Source of the DNA: Pseudodesulfovibrio sediminis
GTDB lineage: Bacteria; Desulfobacterota; Desulfovibrionia; Desulfovibrionales; Desulfovibrionaceae
DNA length: 64,000 bases
Assembly: GCF_020886695.1 (NCBI RefSeq)
Contig: NZ_AP024485.1
Coordinates: 1,745,001-1,809,000 of the forward strand
Direction of reading: 5' to 3'
The position numbers were made by a program, and so were the translations under genes. A model generated the notes under the pieces. It had not been told where the DNA came from. It saw only the letters and a program-made list of their open reading frames with translations, and searched no databases. This document shows positions 53,254 to 61,794 of this stretch, piece by piece (position 1 is the first letter of the stretch; every line of letters begins with the position of its first letter).

Positions 53254-54132
53254 CTACCCAACTTTCGGCGGATCAGGCAGCTCCAACATGGGAGCAATAA
53301 CCTTTTCCATGGCCTTGCCGGTGATCGTATCCCGATGCACTTTCATGAAGGGGAATCCTTCGTCACCGGAGGTGGCAACCTCAGGATCAAGCGGAATGCG
53401 TCCGAGGAACCGGACCCCGGCTTCCTTGGCCAGCTCTTCTCCACCGCCGGACTTGAAAATATCATGCACGGCGCCGCAATCAGGACAGACAAAGCCGGAC
53501 ATATTCTCGACAATGCCGAGTACGCGGTTGCCCACTTCTCCGACAAAGGACACGGAGCGACGAACATCATCAACAGCCACACCCTGCGGGGTGGTGACAA
53601 TGACGCCCATGGCCGTGGGTCCGAGAGTCTGCAGAGTGGACAGCGGTTCGTCGCCGGTTCCGGGAGGACAATCAACCACCAGATAATCGAGTTCGCCCCA
53701 CATGACGTCCTGCACAAACTGCTTGATCAGGCCGATCTTGACCGGACCGCGCCAGATGACTGCCTGACGATCGTCCGGCAACAGGAAACCCAGGGACATG
53801 ACAGAAAGATTTTTGGACCAGGGAACCGGTTCCATGATCTCATCACCGATGTGCGGCTGTTTCCCCTTGAGGGAAAGCAGACGGGGCACGCTGGGCCCAT
53901 GAACATCCACATCCAGCAGACCGACCTTCTTGCCGGCCAGAGACAGGGCCACGGCAATATTGGTGGCTACTGTGGACTTGCCAACGCCGCCCTTGCCGGA
54001 CATAACCACGATCTTGTGTTTGATGCGGCCAAGGGTCTTTTGCAGTTTGATCTCTTCGGGATTATCGCAACCATTTGCGCTGCTGCAGCTTCCGTCAGGC
54101 GCAGCTGATGCGCAACCAGAACAATCACTCAT
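53254..54132 (-). CDS. Mrp/ApbC-type P-loop ATPase for iron-sulfur cluster handling
   Basis: 292 residues. The deviant Walker A is VMSGKGGVGKSTVATN near residue 45; VVDCPPGTGDEPLS and the cluster-binding FVCPDCGAVHDIF (Cys-x2-Cys) are present. The N terminus has extra Cys residues (MSDCSGCASAAPDGSCSSAN). Mrp proteins carry and transfer iron-sulfur clusters. Together with the NifX-type gene upstream it fits a metallocluster delivery unit, useful for hydrogenase or nitrogenase-like enzymes. A palindrome AACGGCCATGGCCGTT lies shortly before its ribosome-binding site (near 54150). Confidence 0.93.
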   Translation of the reverse strand: MSDCSGCASAAPDGSCSSANGCDNPEEIKLQKTLGRIKHKIVVMSGKGGVGKSTVATNIAVALSLAGKKVGLLDVDVHGPSVPRLLSLKGKQPHIGDEIMEPVPWSKNLSVMSLGFLLPDDRQAVIWRGPVKIGLIKQFVQDVMWGELDYLVVDCPPGTGDEPLSTLQTLGPTAMGVIVTTPQGVAVDDVRRSVSFVGEVGNRVLGIVENMSGFVCPDCGAVHDIFKSGGGEELAKEAGVRFLGRIPLDPEVATSGDEGFPFMKVHRDTITGKAMEKVIAPMLELPDPPKVG

Positions 54133-54253
54133 AATACTCTCCTGAATAGAACGGCCATGGCCGTTTTTAACATATCTGTTGTCTACCCCAAGCCCGCAAT
54201 CAAAGAACCGGACTCCGGGCGGTCAGACAGAGATAACCACAGTGCGGGAAAAG

Positions 54254-54601
54254 TCAAATGGATGCGCCGGGCATAACCAGATCCGACAATGAATCATGTA
54301 AAAAACCATCAAGGATTTGATCTGCCGAACCGGTAAGCCAGGGCAAAACCGTCACCCCTCCCCTTTCGAGAAGCCAGCGAGTCTGATTGCAAATAGCTCC
54401 GCACAAGAAAAAGGCTACCCCGCAGGCCAATATGGCGGATGTCCTGTCCATAGGGTCCTTTGAGGGAAGGGATAGGAGGCCTGCGGGGTAAAATTTAGTA
54501 TCACGTAGTTCAAACAGCTTGTACTCGTCCGCGTTTTCACACACAGACGCCAACCGGTCCTGGTAACACGCCAGGCAAATCAGCTCGGCGGAATCATGCA
54601 T
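54254..54601 (-). CDS. NifX/NifB-type dinitrogenase iron-molybdenum cofactor-family protein
   Basis: 115 residues from the ATG at 54601. ELICLACYQDRLASVCENAD, YKLFELRDTKF and ERGGVTVLPWLTGSADQILD follow the layout of NifX-type domains (beta-alpha folds that bind metalloclusters). These proteins hold or insert metal clusters. The gene sits behind a sigma-54 promoter and two palindromic sites and ahead of mrp, so the two probably form one controlled unit. Confidence 0.7.
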   Translation of the reverse strand: MHDSAELICLACYQDRLASVCENADEYKLFELRDTKFYPAGLLSLPSKDPMDRTSAILACGVAFFLCGAICNQTRWLLERGGVTVLPWLTGSADQILDGFLHDSLSDLVMPGASI

Positions 54602-54653
54602 CGTAACATCTCTCCATATCCGGCAAGGACCCATGCCGGTTGACTCATAAGGT

Positions 54654-54669
54654 AGCACAGAACGTGCCA
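54654..54669 (-). promoter_or_regulatory. Sigma-54 promoter of the nifX-like gene
   Basis: Minus strand TGGCACGTTCTGTGCT: GG and GC elements at the exact consensus distance (TGGCACG-N4-TTGC; here GTGC). It lies about 55 bases before the ATG at 54601. The palindromes at 54721 and 54753 lie 50-100 bases upstream, where an activator of this class would bind. Confidence 0.75.
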
Positions 54670-54720
54670 ACAATTTTAATCAATAATTAAAGGATGTTAT
54701 ATTTTCATCAGAAAAGAAAT

Positions 54721-54768
54721 GACGAATTATTCGCCCACAAGAACAGATGGAAGACGAATTATTCGCCT
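54721..54768. promoter_or_regulatory. Two palindromic activator sites between the sigma-54 regulator and nifX
   Basis: GACGAATTATTCGCCC at 54721-54736 and GACGAATTATTCGCCT at 54753-54768. Each is a dyad with the core CGAA-TTA-TTCG. The second overlaps the stop codon of the regulator gene. A third, more perfect copy precedes the same regulator at 56133. Probable binding sites of that regulator. Confidence 0.7.
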
Positions 54769-56090
54769 GTTTCTAGAGCAGCCAATAAACGACGGAGGGT
54801 GTCCTTGGTGATGCCGAGATCGCGGCAGGCAGCCATCTTTTTCCCGTTATTGCGCTCAACGGCATGGTGCGCGGCCCTACTTTTGATCTCATCCATGGAC
54901 CCGCGCAGGGGGTCTGGGCCTGATGCACGCGCCAGGTCCGACTGGAGATACTCCGGCAAATGCTCAACCTGAATGAAGTCACCGGGACACAAGATGAAGG
55001 CGTATTCGAGGATATTTTCCAATTCCCGCACATTGCCGGGGAAATCATGGTGCATGAGCACATGCAGCGTGTCTTCGCTCACGCCCTGAATGGATTTCCC
55101 CTGAATGGCGTTGAACTCCTCAAGGAAGTGATTGATGAGCAGCGGCAGATCTTCCTGCCGCTGAGACAATGGAGGCAGCGTCAGGGTGACCACGTTGAGG
55201 CGGTAGAACAAATCCTGACGGAAGGAGCCGTCGGCCACGGCCTGTTCCAGATCCTTGTTGGTTGCCGCCACCACACGCACATCGGCATGCACAGCCTCCA
55301 CGCCACCAAGCGGCTCGTACATCTTGTCCTGAAGAAAACGAAGCAATTTGACCTGCAGATTGCCTGGCATGTCGCCGATTTCGTCCAGAAAAACCGTGCC
55401 GCCGTCCGCCATCTGGAACCGACCGGGTTTGTCTGACCGGGCATCGGTAAACGCCCCTTTCTTATATCCGAAAAGCTCGGACTCAAGCAGGGTGTCGGGC
55501 AACGCCCCGCAGTTGACGGCCACAAACGGACCGTCCCGGCGCGGGCTCAGGTTGTGAATGGCGCGGGCAAACAGCTCCTTGCCGGTACCGGACTCGCCCA
55601 ACAGGAGCGTTGTGGCCTCGGAGTCGCTGATGCGCGGCAGAATACGAAAGATTTTTTCCAGACCGGCACTGCGGCCCACGATATTCTCGAACCGGTAGAT
55701 ATCCTTGGCCTGCTGCCGCATGGCGTGAATGTCGGTCAGATCGCGGAAGGTCTCCACCCCACCGACCACATTGCCGTCTTTGTCCTTGAGCGTGGAAGCT
55801 GAAATGGAGATGGGCAATGTCGTACCATCGGAACGGACGATGAAGATGGACTTGTTGACGATACGCCCGTCCTTTTCAATGCAATTGCCCACGGCGCAGT
55901 TGCCGTCGCACAGCGAAGAGCGGAACACGTCCCAGCACTTGCGGCCCACAGCTTCATCCACGGGGATTCCGGTGATCCGCTGGGCCGCCTCGTTGAAATA
56001 GGTCACGTTCCACTCGTTATCCACGGTGAACAATCCGTCGGCAATGGAGGAAAACACGTCCTCAAGGGGGAGATCGGCTGGAAATGGCAT
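54759..56090 (-). CDS. PAS-domain sigma-54 activator
   Basis: 443 residues. PAS domain at 1-130 ([40 protein letters not shown] with several Cys that could hold a cluster). AAA+ domain: [47 protein letters not shown]. The sigma-54 contact motif reads GAFTDA where GAFTGA is usual. The C terminus [20 protein letters not shown] is a helix-turn-helix. It most probably controls the nifX-mrp unit next door and itself. The Cys-rich PAS suggests redox sensing. Confidence 0.9.
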   Translation of the reverse strand: MPFPADLPLEDVFSSIADGLFTVDNEWNVTYFNEAAQRITGIPVDEAVGRKCWDVFRSSLCDGNCAVGNCIEKDGRIVNKSIFIVRSDGTTLPISISASTLKDKDGNVVGGVETFRDLTDIHAMRQQAKDIYRFENIVGRSAGLEKIFRILPRISDSEATTLLLGESGTGKELFARAIHNLSPRRDGPFVAVNCGALPDTLLESELFGYKKGAFTDARSDKPGRFQMADGGTVFLDEIGDMPGNLQVKLLRFLQDKMYEPLGGVEAVHADVRVVAATNKDLEQAVADGSFRQDLFYRLNVVTLTLPPLSQRQEDLPLLINHFLEEFNAIQGKSIQGVSEDTLHVLMHHDFPGNVRELENILEYAFILCPGDFIQVEHLPEYLQSDLARASGPDPLRGSMDEIKSRAAHHAVERNNGKKMAACRDLGITKDTLRRLLAALETGE

Positions 56091-56132
56091 GCGCCCACAC
56101 TACGCCACGTCGCCCCCGCTGCCAAGAACTTT

Positions 56133-56149
56133 GGGCGAATTATTCGCCC
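56133..56149. promoter_or_regulatory. Palindrome GGGCGAA-TTA-TTCGCCC before the PAS regulator gene
   Basis: 7-bp arms with a 3-base spacer, 43 bases before the ATG at 56090. Same motif as the pair at 54721/54753. Position suggests autoregulation. It also lies between the regulator gene and the hypB terminator. Confidence 0.7.
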
Positions 56150-56151
56150 AC

Positions 56152-56188
56152 CAAAAAAAGCGCCCCAACCTGATCCAGGTCGGAGCGC
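56152..56188 (-). terminator. Terminator of hypAB
   Basis: Minus strand GCGCTCCGACCTGGATCAGG TTGGGGCGC forms a GC-rich stem followed by TTTTTTTT. It lies 26 bases after the hypB stop. Confidence 0.8.
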
Positions 56189-56213
56189 GTAACAGACGCA
56201 AACGAGATTTTTT

Positions 56214-56873
56214 TTACAGCTTTTCAGCACGCTTGGCGCGGAGCCAGCGATACCACTCGTCCATGTTTTCGCCAGTGCGGGCGGAGATGGGCATGACTTC
56301 GATGTCCGCATTGAGTTTTTTCGCGTGATTCTTGGCTTTATTCAGATCAAAATCCACGTAGGGGAGCAGGTCCACCTTGTTCAGCAGCATGACTGCGGAA
56401 ATATGGAACATGAAGGGATATTTCTCGGGTTTGTCATCGCCCTCGGCCACGGACAGGAGCGTGACCTTGTAGTCTTCACCCACGTTGAACTCGGCCGGGC
56501 AGACCAGGTTGCCCACATTTTCCACAAACAGAATATCCAGACCGTCCGTGTCGATGGCCTTGAGGGCGTCCATGACCATGCCGGAATCGAGATGGCAGCC
56601 GCCTTCCGTATTGATCTGCACGGCCTGTGCGCCGGTGGCAGCCACACGCTGTGCGTCGTTGTCGGTCTGCAGGTCCCCCTCGATAACGGCCATCTTGAAC
56701 TCGTCACGCAGATCGGTGAGTGTCCGCTCAAGGAGCGTGGTCTTGCCTGCGCCAGGGGAACTCATGAGGTTCAGACACAGGATTTTCTTGACCCGAAATT
56801 TATTTTGCAACTCTTCAGCCAGACGGTCATTTGCTTCCAGCACATTGCGAACGATTGTCACTTCCTTGGACAT
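56214..56873 (-). CDS. hypB: Hydrogenase nickel-insertion GTPase HypB
   Basis: 219 residues from the ATG at 56873 (GAGGAG upstream; GTG at 56882 also in frame). P-loop NLMSSPGAGKTTLLERTL near residue 38, VIEGDLQTDNDAQRV, the nickel/zinc-site segment GGCHLDSGMV, VENVGNLVCPAEF and NKVDLLPYV. The N terminus has no His-rich or CxxCGC nickel store. HypB delivers nickel to the NiFe hydrogenase precursor with HypA, which is the upstream gene. Confidence 0.96.
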   Translation of the reverse strand: MSKEVTIVRNVLEANDRLAEELQNKFRVKKILCLNLMSSPGAGKTTLLERTLTDLRDEFKMAVIEGDLQTDNDAQRVAATGAQAVQINTEGGCHLDSGMVMDALKAIDTDGLDILFVENVGNLVCPAEFNVGEDYKVTLLSVAEGDDKPEKYPFMFHISAVMLLNKVDLLPYVDFDLNKAKNHAKKLNADIEVMPISARTGENMDEWYRWLRAKRAEKL

Positions 56874-56914
56874 ATTCTTCACTCCTCAAAAATTGGGCTC
56901 TTCCGTCGAATAGC

Positions 56915-57262
56915 CTAGCCGACTTCGATGGAGTCAACGAGCAACTCCTTTCCTTCCAACACATCGTGTCCGATAATCGCTTCGCATTTGGGGCACGGCA
57001 TGTACTTGGTGTCCTCTGGCATGAAGGACTCGCCGCACTCGCCGCAGGCGACCTTGATAGGGACTTCCACCACTTCCAATTCAGCTCCGTCGAACTCTCC
57101 GCCGGGGATAAGCGTCTCCCAGGCAAAGGTCAGGGAAGCCGTAACCACTCCGGCCAAAGCGCCGTTTTTCAGGGTCACTTTCTTGAGCTTCTGGCCTTCA
57201 TACTTAACCATTTCCTCGCGCAAAATACCGAGGATGGATTGAACGATTGACATTTCATGCAT
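56915..57262 (-). CDS. hypA: Hydrogenase nickel-incorporation protein HypA
   Basis: 115 residues. MHEMSIVQSIL at the N terminus supplies the nickel-binding Met-His-Glu, which fixes the start at 57262. Zinc site: CGECGESF then CPKC near residues 70-90. It partners HypB in nickel delivery. The two genes are 41 bases apart. The region upstream (57263-57440) shows no sigma-54 motif. Confidence 0.96.
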   Translation of the reverse strand: MHEMSIVQSILGILREEMVKYEGQKLKKVTLKNGALAGVVTASLTFAWETLIPGGEFDGAELEVVEVPIKVACGECGESFMPEDTKYMPCPKCEAIIGHDVLEGKELLVDSIEVG

Positions 57263-57444
57263 GGAGGTCAGCACTACCCCTTTTTCAATGCAGGGGCAAG
57301 GGGTGGCGGCAGCTTCTCATGCCCAGCTTCAGAGCTGAACCCAAGGCAATATGGGCGCGCAAAACGCAAAAGGGAAAAACAGATATTTTTCGGAGGTGAA
57401 TGTGTTGACAGAACCCGTCCGGCTCTTTAATGATTTCTCAACTT

Positions 57445-57583
57445 GTTCTCAGGGCGGGGTGGAAATCCCCACCGGCGGTGATCTGTTCAACAGAAAGCCC
57501 GCGAGCGCCTCTCGCTGTTGAGAGGGTCAGCAGACCCGGTGTGATTCCGGGGCCGACGGTAACAGTCCGGAAGGAAGAGAATA
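57445..57583 (+). ncRNA. FMN riboswitch (RFN element)
   Basis: The conserved core is easy to read: TCTCAGGGCGGGGTGGAAAT near 57448, CCCACCGGCGGTGAT, AAGCCCGCGAGC, GGTCAGCAGACCCGGTGTGA and CCGACGGTAACAGTCCGGAA, ending near GAAGAGAA. It binds FMN and switches off the downstream ribB gene, which starts 120 bases later. Confidence 0.96.
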
Positions 57584-57704
57584 AGACAGTTTCCACTCGC
57601 GCCCGAGCGATCCTCGCCCGGACTTCGCGCGTCATGACGTGTGCAACTGCACGCGCCAGACTGTCTATGCGCCCTGATTCATTCATACTCTTTACAGGAG
57701 ATTC

Positions 57705-58436
57705 ATGATGAATCAGCCCCTACTCAAACAGTTCGGTGGCCCCATTTCACGGGTCGAACACGCTCTCGCGGCACTCCGCAAAGGTCAGGGAATCCTGGTC
57801 ACGGACAATGCTGACCGCGAAAACGAAGGTGATCTCATCTTCGCCGCAGAGACCCTCACCAATGAACAGATGGCCATGCTCATTCGCGAATGCAGCGGCA
57901 TTGTCTGCCTCTGCCTGACCGACGAGAAGATTCAACAGCTCGGCCTGCCCATGATGGTTGAGGAAAACAACTCCCAGTACCAGACCGCGTTCACGGTGAC
58001 CATCGAGGCCGCCGAAGGTGTGACCACCGGCGTTTCCGCAGCCGACCGCGTGGCCACCATCAAGGCAGCCATTGCCCCGGACGCCAAGCCGTCCGATCTG
58101 GCCAGCCCCGGTCATGTCTTCCCGCTCCGGGCCCGTCCCAACGGCGTTCTGGAACGCGGCGGGCACACCGAAGCGACCGTGGACCTGACCCGTCTGGCCG
58201 GACTGAAGCCATGCGGCGTACTCTGCGAAGTGACCAACCCCGACGGCACCATGGCCCGCATGCACGACATCGTCCGTTTTGCCAGAAAGCACGAGCTGAC
58301 GGTCTGCACGGTGCAGGACATCATCGCCTACCGCGAGCACCTGGGCGACACCAAGGCAGACAAGGTCGCCCCTGTGGACGCGACCATCCTGCAGAAATCG
58401 AGCATCACCCTCCCGGCCGGAGCTCTGGCTTCATAA
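57705..58436 (+). CDS. ribB: 3,4-dihydroxy-2-butanone 4-phosphate synthase
   Basis: 243 residues. [18 protein letters not shown] near residue 30, the Cys in [11 protein letters not shown], and [45 protein letters not shown] are all family blocks. It converts ribulose 5-phosphate into the four-carbon unit of riboflavin. AGGAG is 5-8 bases before two in-frame ATGs at 57705 and 57708. There is no fused RibA domain. It is controlled by the FMN riboswitch upstream. Confidence 0.96.
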   Translation: MMNQPLLKQFGGPISRVEHALAALRKGQGILVTDNADRENEGDLIFAAETLTNEQMAMLIRECSGIVCLCLTDEKIQQLGLPMMVEENNSQYQTAFTVTIEAAEGVTTGVSAADRVATIKAAIAPDAKPSDLASPGHVFPLRARPNGVLERGGHTEATVDLTRLAGLKPCGVLCEVTNPDGTMARMHDIVRFARKHELTVCTVQDIIAYREHLGDTKADKVAPVDATILQKSSITLPAGALAS

Positions 58437-58495
58437 CCCCGCAAGCGTGTCAGGTCGCTCCAAACCTGACAAACAAAAATACATAGCTTCTCCAA

Positions 58496-58526
58496 GGCCC
58501 CGTTACTCCTAGCGGGGCCTTTTTTT
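58496..58526 (+). terminator. Terminator after ribB
   Basis: GGCCCCG (58496-58502) and CGGGGCC (58513-58519) with a 10-base loop, then TTTTTTT. Located 60 bases after the ribB stop. The 250 bases that follow carry no gene. Confidence 0.85.
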
Positions 58527-58774
58527 GCATCCTTTTGCGCTGTTTCCTCCTTTTTACACCACCACGAGGGCTCATTTGGGCAACTTACCGCGTTGTCGCC
58601 CCCCCCAACCACAGACGAATCGACAACGGAAGTCCCCAAGCCCTCGGCCCTGCTCCCATCCAAAGAAGACCGACACAGGCTTTCCACACGCTCACCACTG
58701 CAAAACCCATTGACAACACCCCCCAATAGGTAGTGAACTGACCGTCCGAATTTCACATATTGAGGAGTAATTCC

Positions 58775-60436
58775 ATGCGTAGTAAGAAAATGACTGGTGG
58801 ATTGGAGAAGGCCCCGCACCGTTCGCTGTTGTATGCGTCCGGGTTGTCTAAAGAAGAAATGGACAGACCGTTGATCGGTGTATGTAACGCCCAGAACGAT
58901 ATCATCCCCGGTCATGTCCATCTGGATACCATTGCCGAAGCCGTCAAGACCGGTATTCGCATTGCTGGCGGAACCCCCATGGAATTCCCGGCCATCGGCG
59001 TGTGTGATGGTCTGGCCATGAACCACGAAGGCATGAAGATGTCGCTGCCCAGCCGCGAAATCATCGCCGACTCCGTTGAGATCATGGCGACCGCCCACCC
59101 CTTTGACGCCATCGTCTGCATCCCCAACTGCGACAAGATCGTACCGGGCATGCTCATGGCCATCCTGCGTCTCAACATCCCCGCAGTCATCATTTCCGGC
59201 GGCCCCATGCTGGCCGGACGCAAGAAAACTGCCGACCTGATCAATGTCTTCGAAGGCGTGGGCAAGGTCAAGGCTGGCACCATGACCGAAGACGAACTCG
59301 AAAATTTCGCCCAGACCGCCTGTCCCACATGCGGGTCCTGCGCCGGTATGTTCACGGCCAACTCCATGAACTGTCTGTCCGAGTCCATCGGCCTGGCCCT
59401 GCCCGGCAACGGCACCATCCCGGCGGTTATGTCCGCCCGTGTGCGCCTGGCCAAACAGGCAGGCATGCAGGTCATGGAGATGCTCGAAAAAGACATCAAG
59501 CCACGCGACATCGTGACCGAGAAATCCGTGCACAACGCCGTGACCATGGATATGGCGCTGGGGTGTTCCACCAACACCACCCTGCACCTGCCCGCACTGT
59601 TCGCCGAAGCCGGTCTGGACCTCTCCCTTGAGATGTTCAACGAGATCAGCAAGAAAACGCCGAACCTGTGCAAGCTGTCCCCGGCAGGCCCCCACTACAT
59701 GGAAGACCTGCAGGAAGCGGGCGGCATCCCCGGCGTCATGAGCGAGCTGGTCAAACGCGACCTGCTGAACCTCGACGTCATGACCGTCACCGGCAAGACC
59801 CTAGGGGAGAACCTCAAGGACCTTGACGCCAAGGTGACCAACAATGACATCGTCCGTCCCATCGACAAGCCATACTCGGAAGAAGGCGGCATCGCCATCC
59901 TGTACGGCAACATCGCGCCGGAAGGCTGCTGCGTAAAGCAGTCTGCCGTGGCGCCCGAGATGATGAAGAGCACCGGAACCGCCAAGGTTTTCAACTCCGA
60001 GGAAGAAGGCATCGAAGCCATCCTCGGCGGCAAGATCGTGTCCGGCGACGTGGTCGTGATCCTGTATGAAGGCCCCAAAGGCGGCCCGGGCATGCGCGAA
60101 ATGCTCTCGCCCACCTCGGCCATCTCCGGCATGGGCCTGGGCGAATCCGTTGCCCTGCTCACGGATGGCCGGTTCTCCGGCGGCACCCGTGGCGCGGCCA
60201 TCGGACACATCTCGCCCGAAGCCGCTGCCGGCGGTCCGTGCGGCCTGATCAGAAATGGCGACACCCTCGAGATCGACATCCCGGCCCGTTCCATCAATCT
60301 GGTGGTTGACGATGCCGAGCTTGAGGAACGCAAGAAAAACCACACCCCGGTGGTCAAGGAAATCAAATCCCCGTTCCTGCGTCGTTACGCCAAACTGGTT
60401 ACCTCGGCCTCCCGTGGCGCTGTGTACGAAAAATAA
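58775..60436 (+). CDS. ilvD: Dihydroxy-acid dehydratase
   Basis: 553 residues from the ATG at 58775 (GAGGAG upstream). Iron-sulfur and substrate residues are in [11 protein letters not shown] and [53 protein letters not shown] complete the pattern. It makes the 2-oxo acids for valine and isoleucine. It stands alone, with its own terminator. Confidence 0.97.
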   Translation: MRSKKMTGGLEKAPHRSLLYASGLSKEEMDRPLIGVCNAQNDIIPGHVHLDTIAEAVKTGIRIAGGTPMEFPAIGVCDGLAMNHEGMKMSLPSREIIADSVEIMATAHPFDAIVCIPNCDKIVPGMLMAILRLNIPAVIISGGPMLAGRKKTADLINVFEGVGKVKAGTMTEDELENFAQTACPTCGSCAGMFTANSMNCLSESIGLALPGNGTIPAVMSARVRLAKQAGMQVMEMLEKDIKPRDIVTEKSVHNAVTMDMALGCSTNTTLHLPALFAEAGLDLSLEMFNEISKKTPNLCKLSPAGPHYMEDLQEAGGIPGVMSELVKRDLLNLDVMTVTGKTLGENLKDLDAKVTNNDIVRPIDKPYSEEGGIAILYGNIAPEGCCVKQSAVAPEMMKSTGTAKVFNSEEEGIEAILGGKIVSGDVVVILYEGPKGGPGMREMLSPTSAISGMGLGESVALLTDGRFSGGTRGAAIGHISPEAAAGGPCGLIRNGDTLEIDIPARSINLVVDDAELEERKKNHTPVVKEIKSPFLRRYAKLVTSASRGAVYEK

Positions 60437-60460
60437 TTCACAGGCAATCACAAAAAATAC

Positions 60461-60493
60461 AGGCCGGTCAGGATATCCTGACCGGCCTTTTTT
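60461..60493. terminator. Terminator after ilvD
   Basis: AGGCCGGTCAGGATATCCTG ACCGGCCT is a 28-base perfect palindrome (60461-60488) followed by TTTTT and preceded by AAAAAA, so it can work on both strands. Confidence 0.85.
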
Positions 60494-60627
60494 CATGGTA
60501 AAAAATTAGTCTGGGAGAGGGCAGTGGCGCATTGCCGCAGAATAAACAGACGTATCCCCTGCAATCCCGCCTGACACCCAAGGTGTGCCCAAATTGGTAC
60601 CTTGGCGCGGGTAGACTTTACAGCGAC

Positions 60628-61434
60628 TTACTCACGCCAGGGGAGACGCACATCATACGGGATATCCTGCCCCGGCTGCCATTTGGAAAAAATGACCGCA
60701 AAGGTACCGTCTCTCTGCATTTCGGCAAAGGCCGCCTTCCACGCCGTGACAGTCTGCGGATCACTTTCCTTGTTGATAGCCAGATAAAGGTCCATCTCCT
60801 TGATCACGTGGACGACCTCAAGGTCGGCGATATCGACCCCGGCACGTTCAGCGGTCTCGACAATGCCGATAGGCGTAGCGGCCAACAGGTCGATTCTGCC
60901 ACGATTAAGCTTGCGATAATTGAGGACATTACTGGTGCTGCGATCAAGATTCAAAAAACCGTTCCGCAGCAGAAACCGGTCACGCGCATCATCGATATAG
61001 GTGCCGATGGACCGGACCTTCTTGGCGTCATCCAGAGAATTGATGACAATCCCCGATCCCTTTCTGGCAACCAGAATCCATTGCAGCCGAACAAATGGAC
61101 CTATCCAGTGAAAATGCTGCTCTCGCTCTTCCGTGCGGGTGGTGGAAAACAGTGCGGTGTTCGGCGTGACCAGAACAGTCTCATACGCCCTGGCCCAGGG
61201 GAGAGGCTCAATCTCATTGGTCGATCCCACACGGGCCATGATCTCCTGTACAATCTCCACGCCCCAACCTGTCAGAACGTCATCCTGATACATGGCCGAA
61301 CGACCCGTAAGCTCGCAATACACATTGAGGTCCTCGGCAGAAGCGGGAGTGGCCCAGGTCACCATGAGAACCGAAAAGAGTAGAAGCAACGCGCCTCTAC
61401 ACCGGCTGTATATGAAATGTACTACGTCCATCAT
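60628..61434 (-). CDS. Periplasmic solute-binding protein (family 3 type) 2
   Basis: About 268 residues from the ATG at 61434. Signal peptide GALLLLFSVLMVTWATPASA. LPWARAYETVL, SLDDAKKVRSIGTYIDDARD and YRKLNRGRIDLLAATPIGI match the paralogue at 43582. Neither has a permease nearby. A sigma-54 promoter with a short terminated leader lies just upstream (61500-61583), so its expression may depend on read-through. Confidence 0.85.
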   Translation of the reverse strand: MMDVVHFIYSRCRGALLLLFSVLMVTWATPASAEDLNVYCELTGRSAMYQDDVLTGWGVEIVQEIMARVGSTNEIEPLPWARAYETVLVTPNTALFSTTRTEEREQHFHWIGPFVRLQWILVARKGSGIVINSLDDAKKVRSIGTYIDDARDRFLLRNGFLNLDRSTSNVLNYRKLNRGRIDLLAATPIGIVETAERAGVDIADLEVVHVIKEMDLYLAINKESDPQTVTAWKAAFAEMQRDGTFAVIFSKWQPGQDIPYDVRLPWRE

Positions 61435-61499
61435 GGCAAATTGATAGCACAATCTTTTTCCAACGGCATGCACAATTTGGGCGGGAAATCCGATTGAAA

Positions 61500-61557
61500 C
61501 GAGAAAGGCTCCCTTTCGGGAGCCTGTTATTTTCTCGGTGCAAATAAAAGGAAGATG
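61500..61557 (-). ncRNA. Predicted short transcript A: small RNA or attenuated leader
   Basis: The sigma-54 promoter at 61569-61583 predicts a start near 61557. The transcript would read CATCTTCCTTTTATTTGC and then a stem: inner GGCTCCC-GAAA-GGGAGCC with an outer CGAGAAA/TTTCTCG pair, ending near 61500. The outer pair differs in copy B but remains paired. The UCUUCCUUUU stretch is complementary to ribosome-binding sites. About 58 bases. Confidence 0.6.
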
Positions 61558-61568
61558 CTTTCTTTATA

Positions 61569-61583
61569 GCATTCGCCGTGCCA
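61569..61583 (-). promoter_or_regulatory. Sigma-54 promoter A
   Basis: Minus strand TGGCACGGCGAATGC with the GG and GC elements exactly 12 bases apart. The 54 bases around it (61538-61591) are identical to 63139-63192. Confidence 0.8.
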
Positions 61584-61682
61584 AACTTTTTCATCCGCAT
61601 AATTTATTTATAAAAACACATTATTCCAAGATGTTACAAACGCAAACAAGAGGAGGTAATTCCCTAACCAACATGCCGTTTC

Positions 61683-61740
61683 AGTACAATTTTTTACACT
61701 CTGCCCGACAATCCCCTGTGTTGGGACAATTTTTTATACT
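61683..61740. promoter_or_regulatory. Paired activator dyads upstream of promoter A
   Basis: AGTACAA-TTTT-TTACACT (61683-61700) and GGGACAA-TTTT-TTATACT (61723-61740), 40 bases apart, the nearer one 100 bases from the promoter. Copy B has both at the same distances. Probable enhancer sites of an unknown sigma-54 activator. Confidence 0.7.
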
Positions 61741-61743
61741 CAC

Positions 61744-61770
61744 AAAAAAAGGGCTGCTTGAAAGCAGCCC
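61744..61770 (-). terminator. Terminator of the aminotransferase gene
   Basis: Minus strand GGGCTGCTTTCAAGCAGCCC followed by TTTTTTT, 25 bases after the gene. Confidence 0.85.
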
Positions 61771-61794
61771 TTGAACATCTTCTGAAACGAGGAA

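Noticed and set aside
53134-54108. 324-codon plus-strand frame opposite mrp
   Set aside because: It is the complement of the clear Mrp ATPase and contains no domain of its own.
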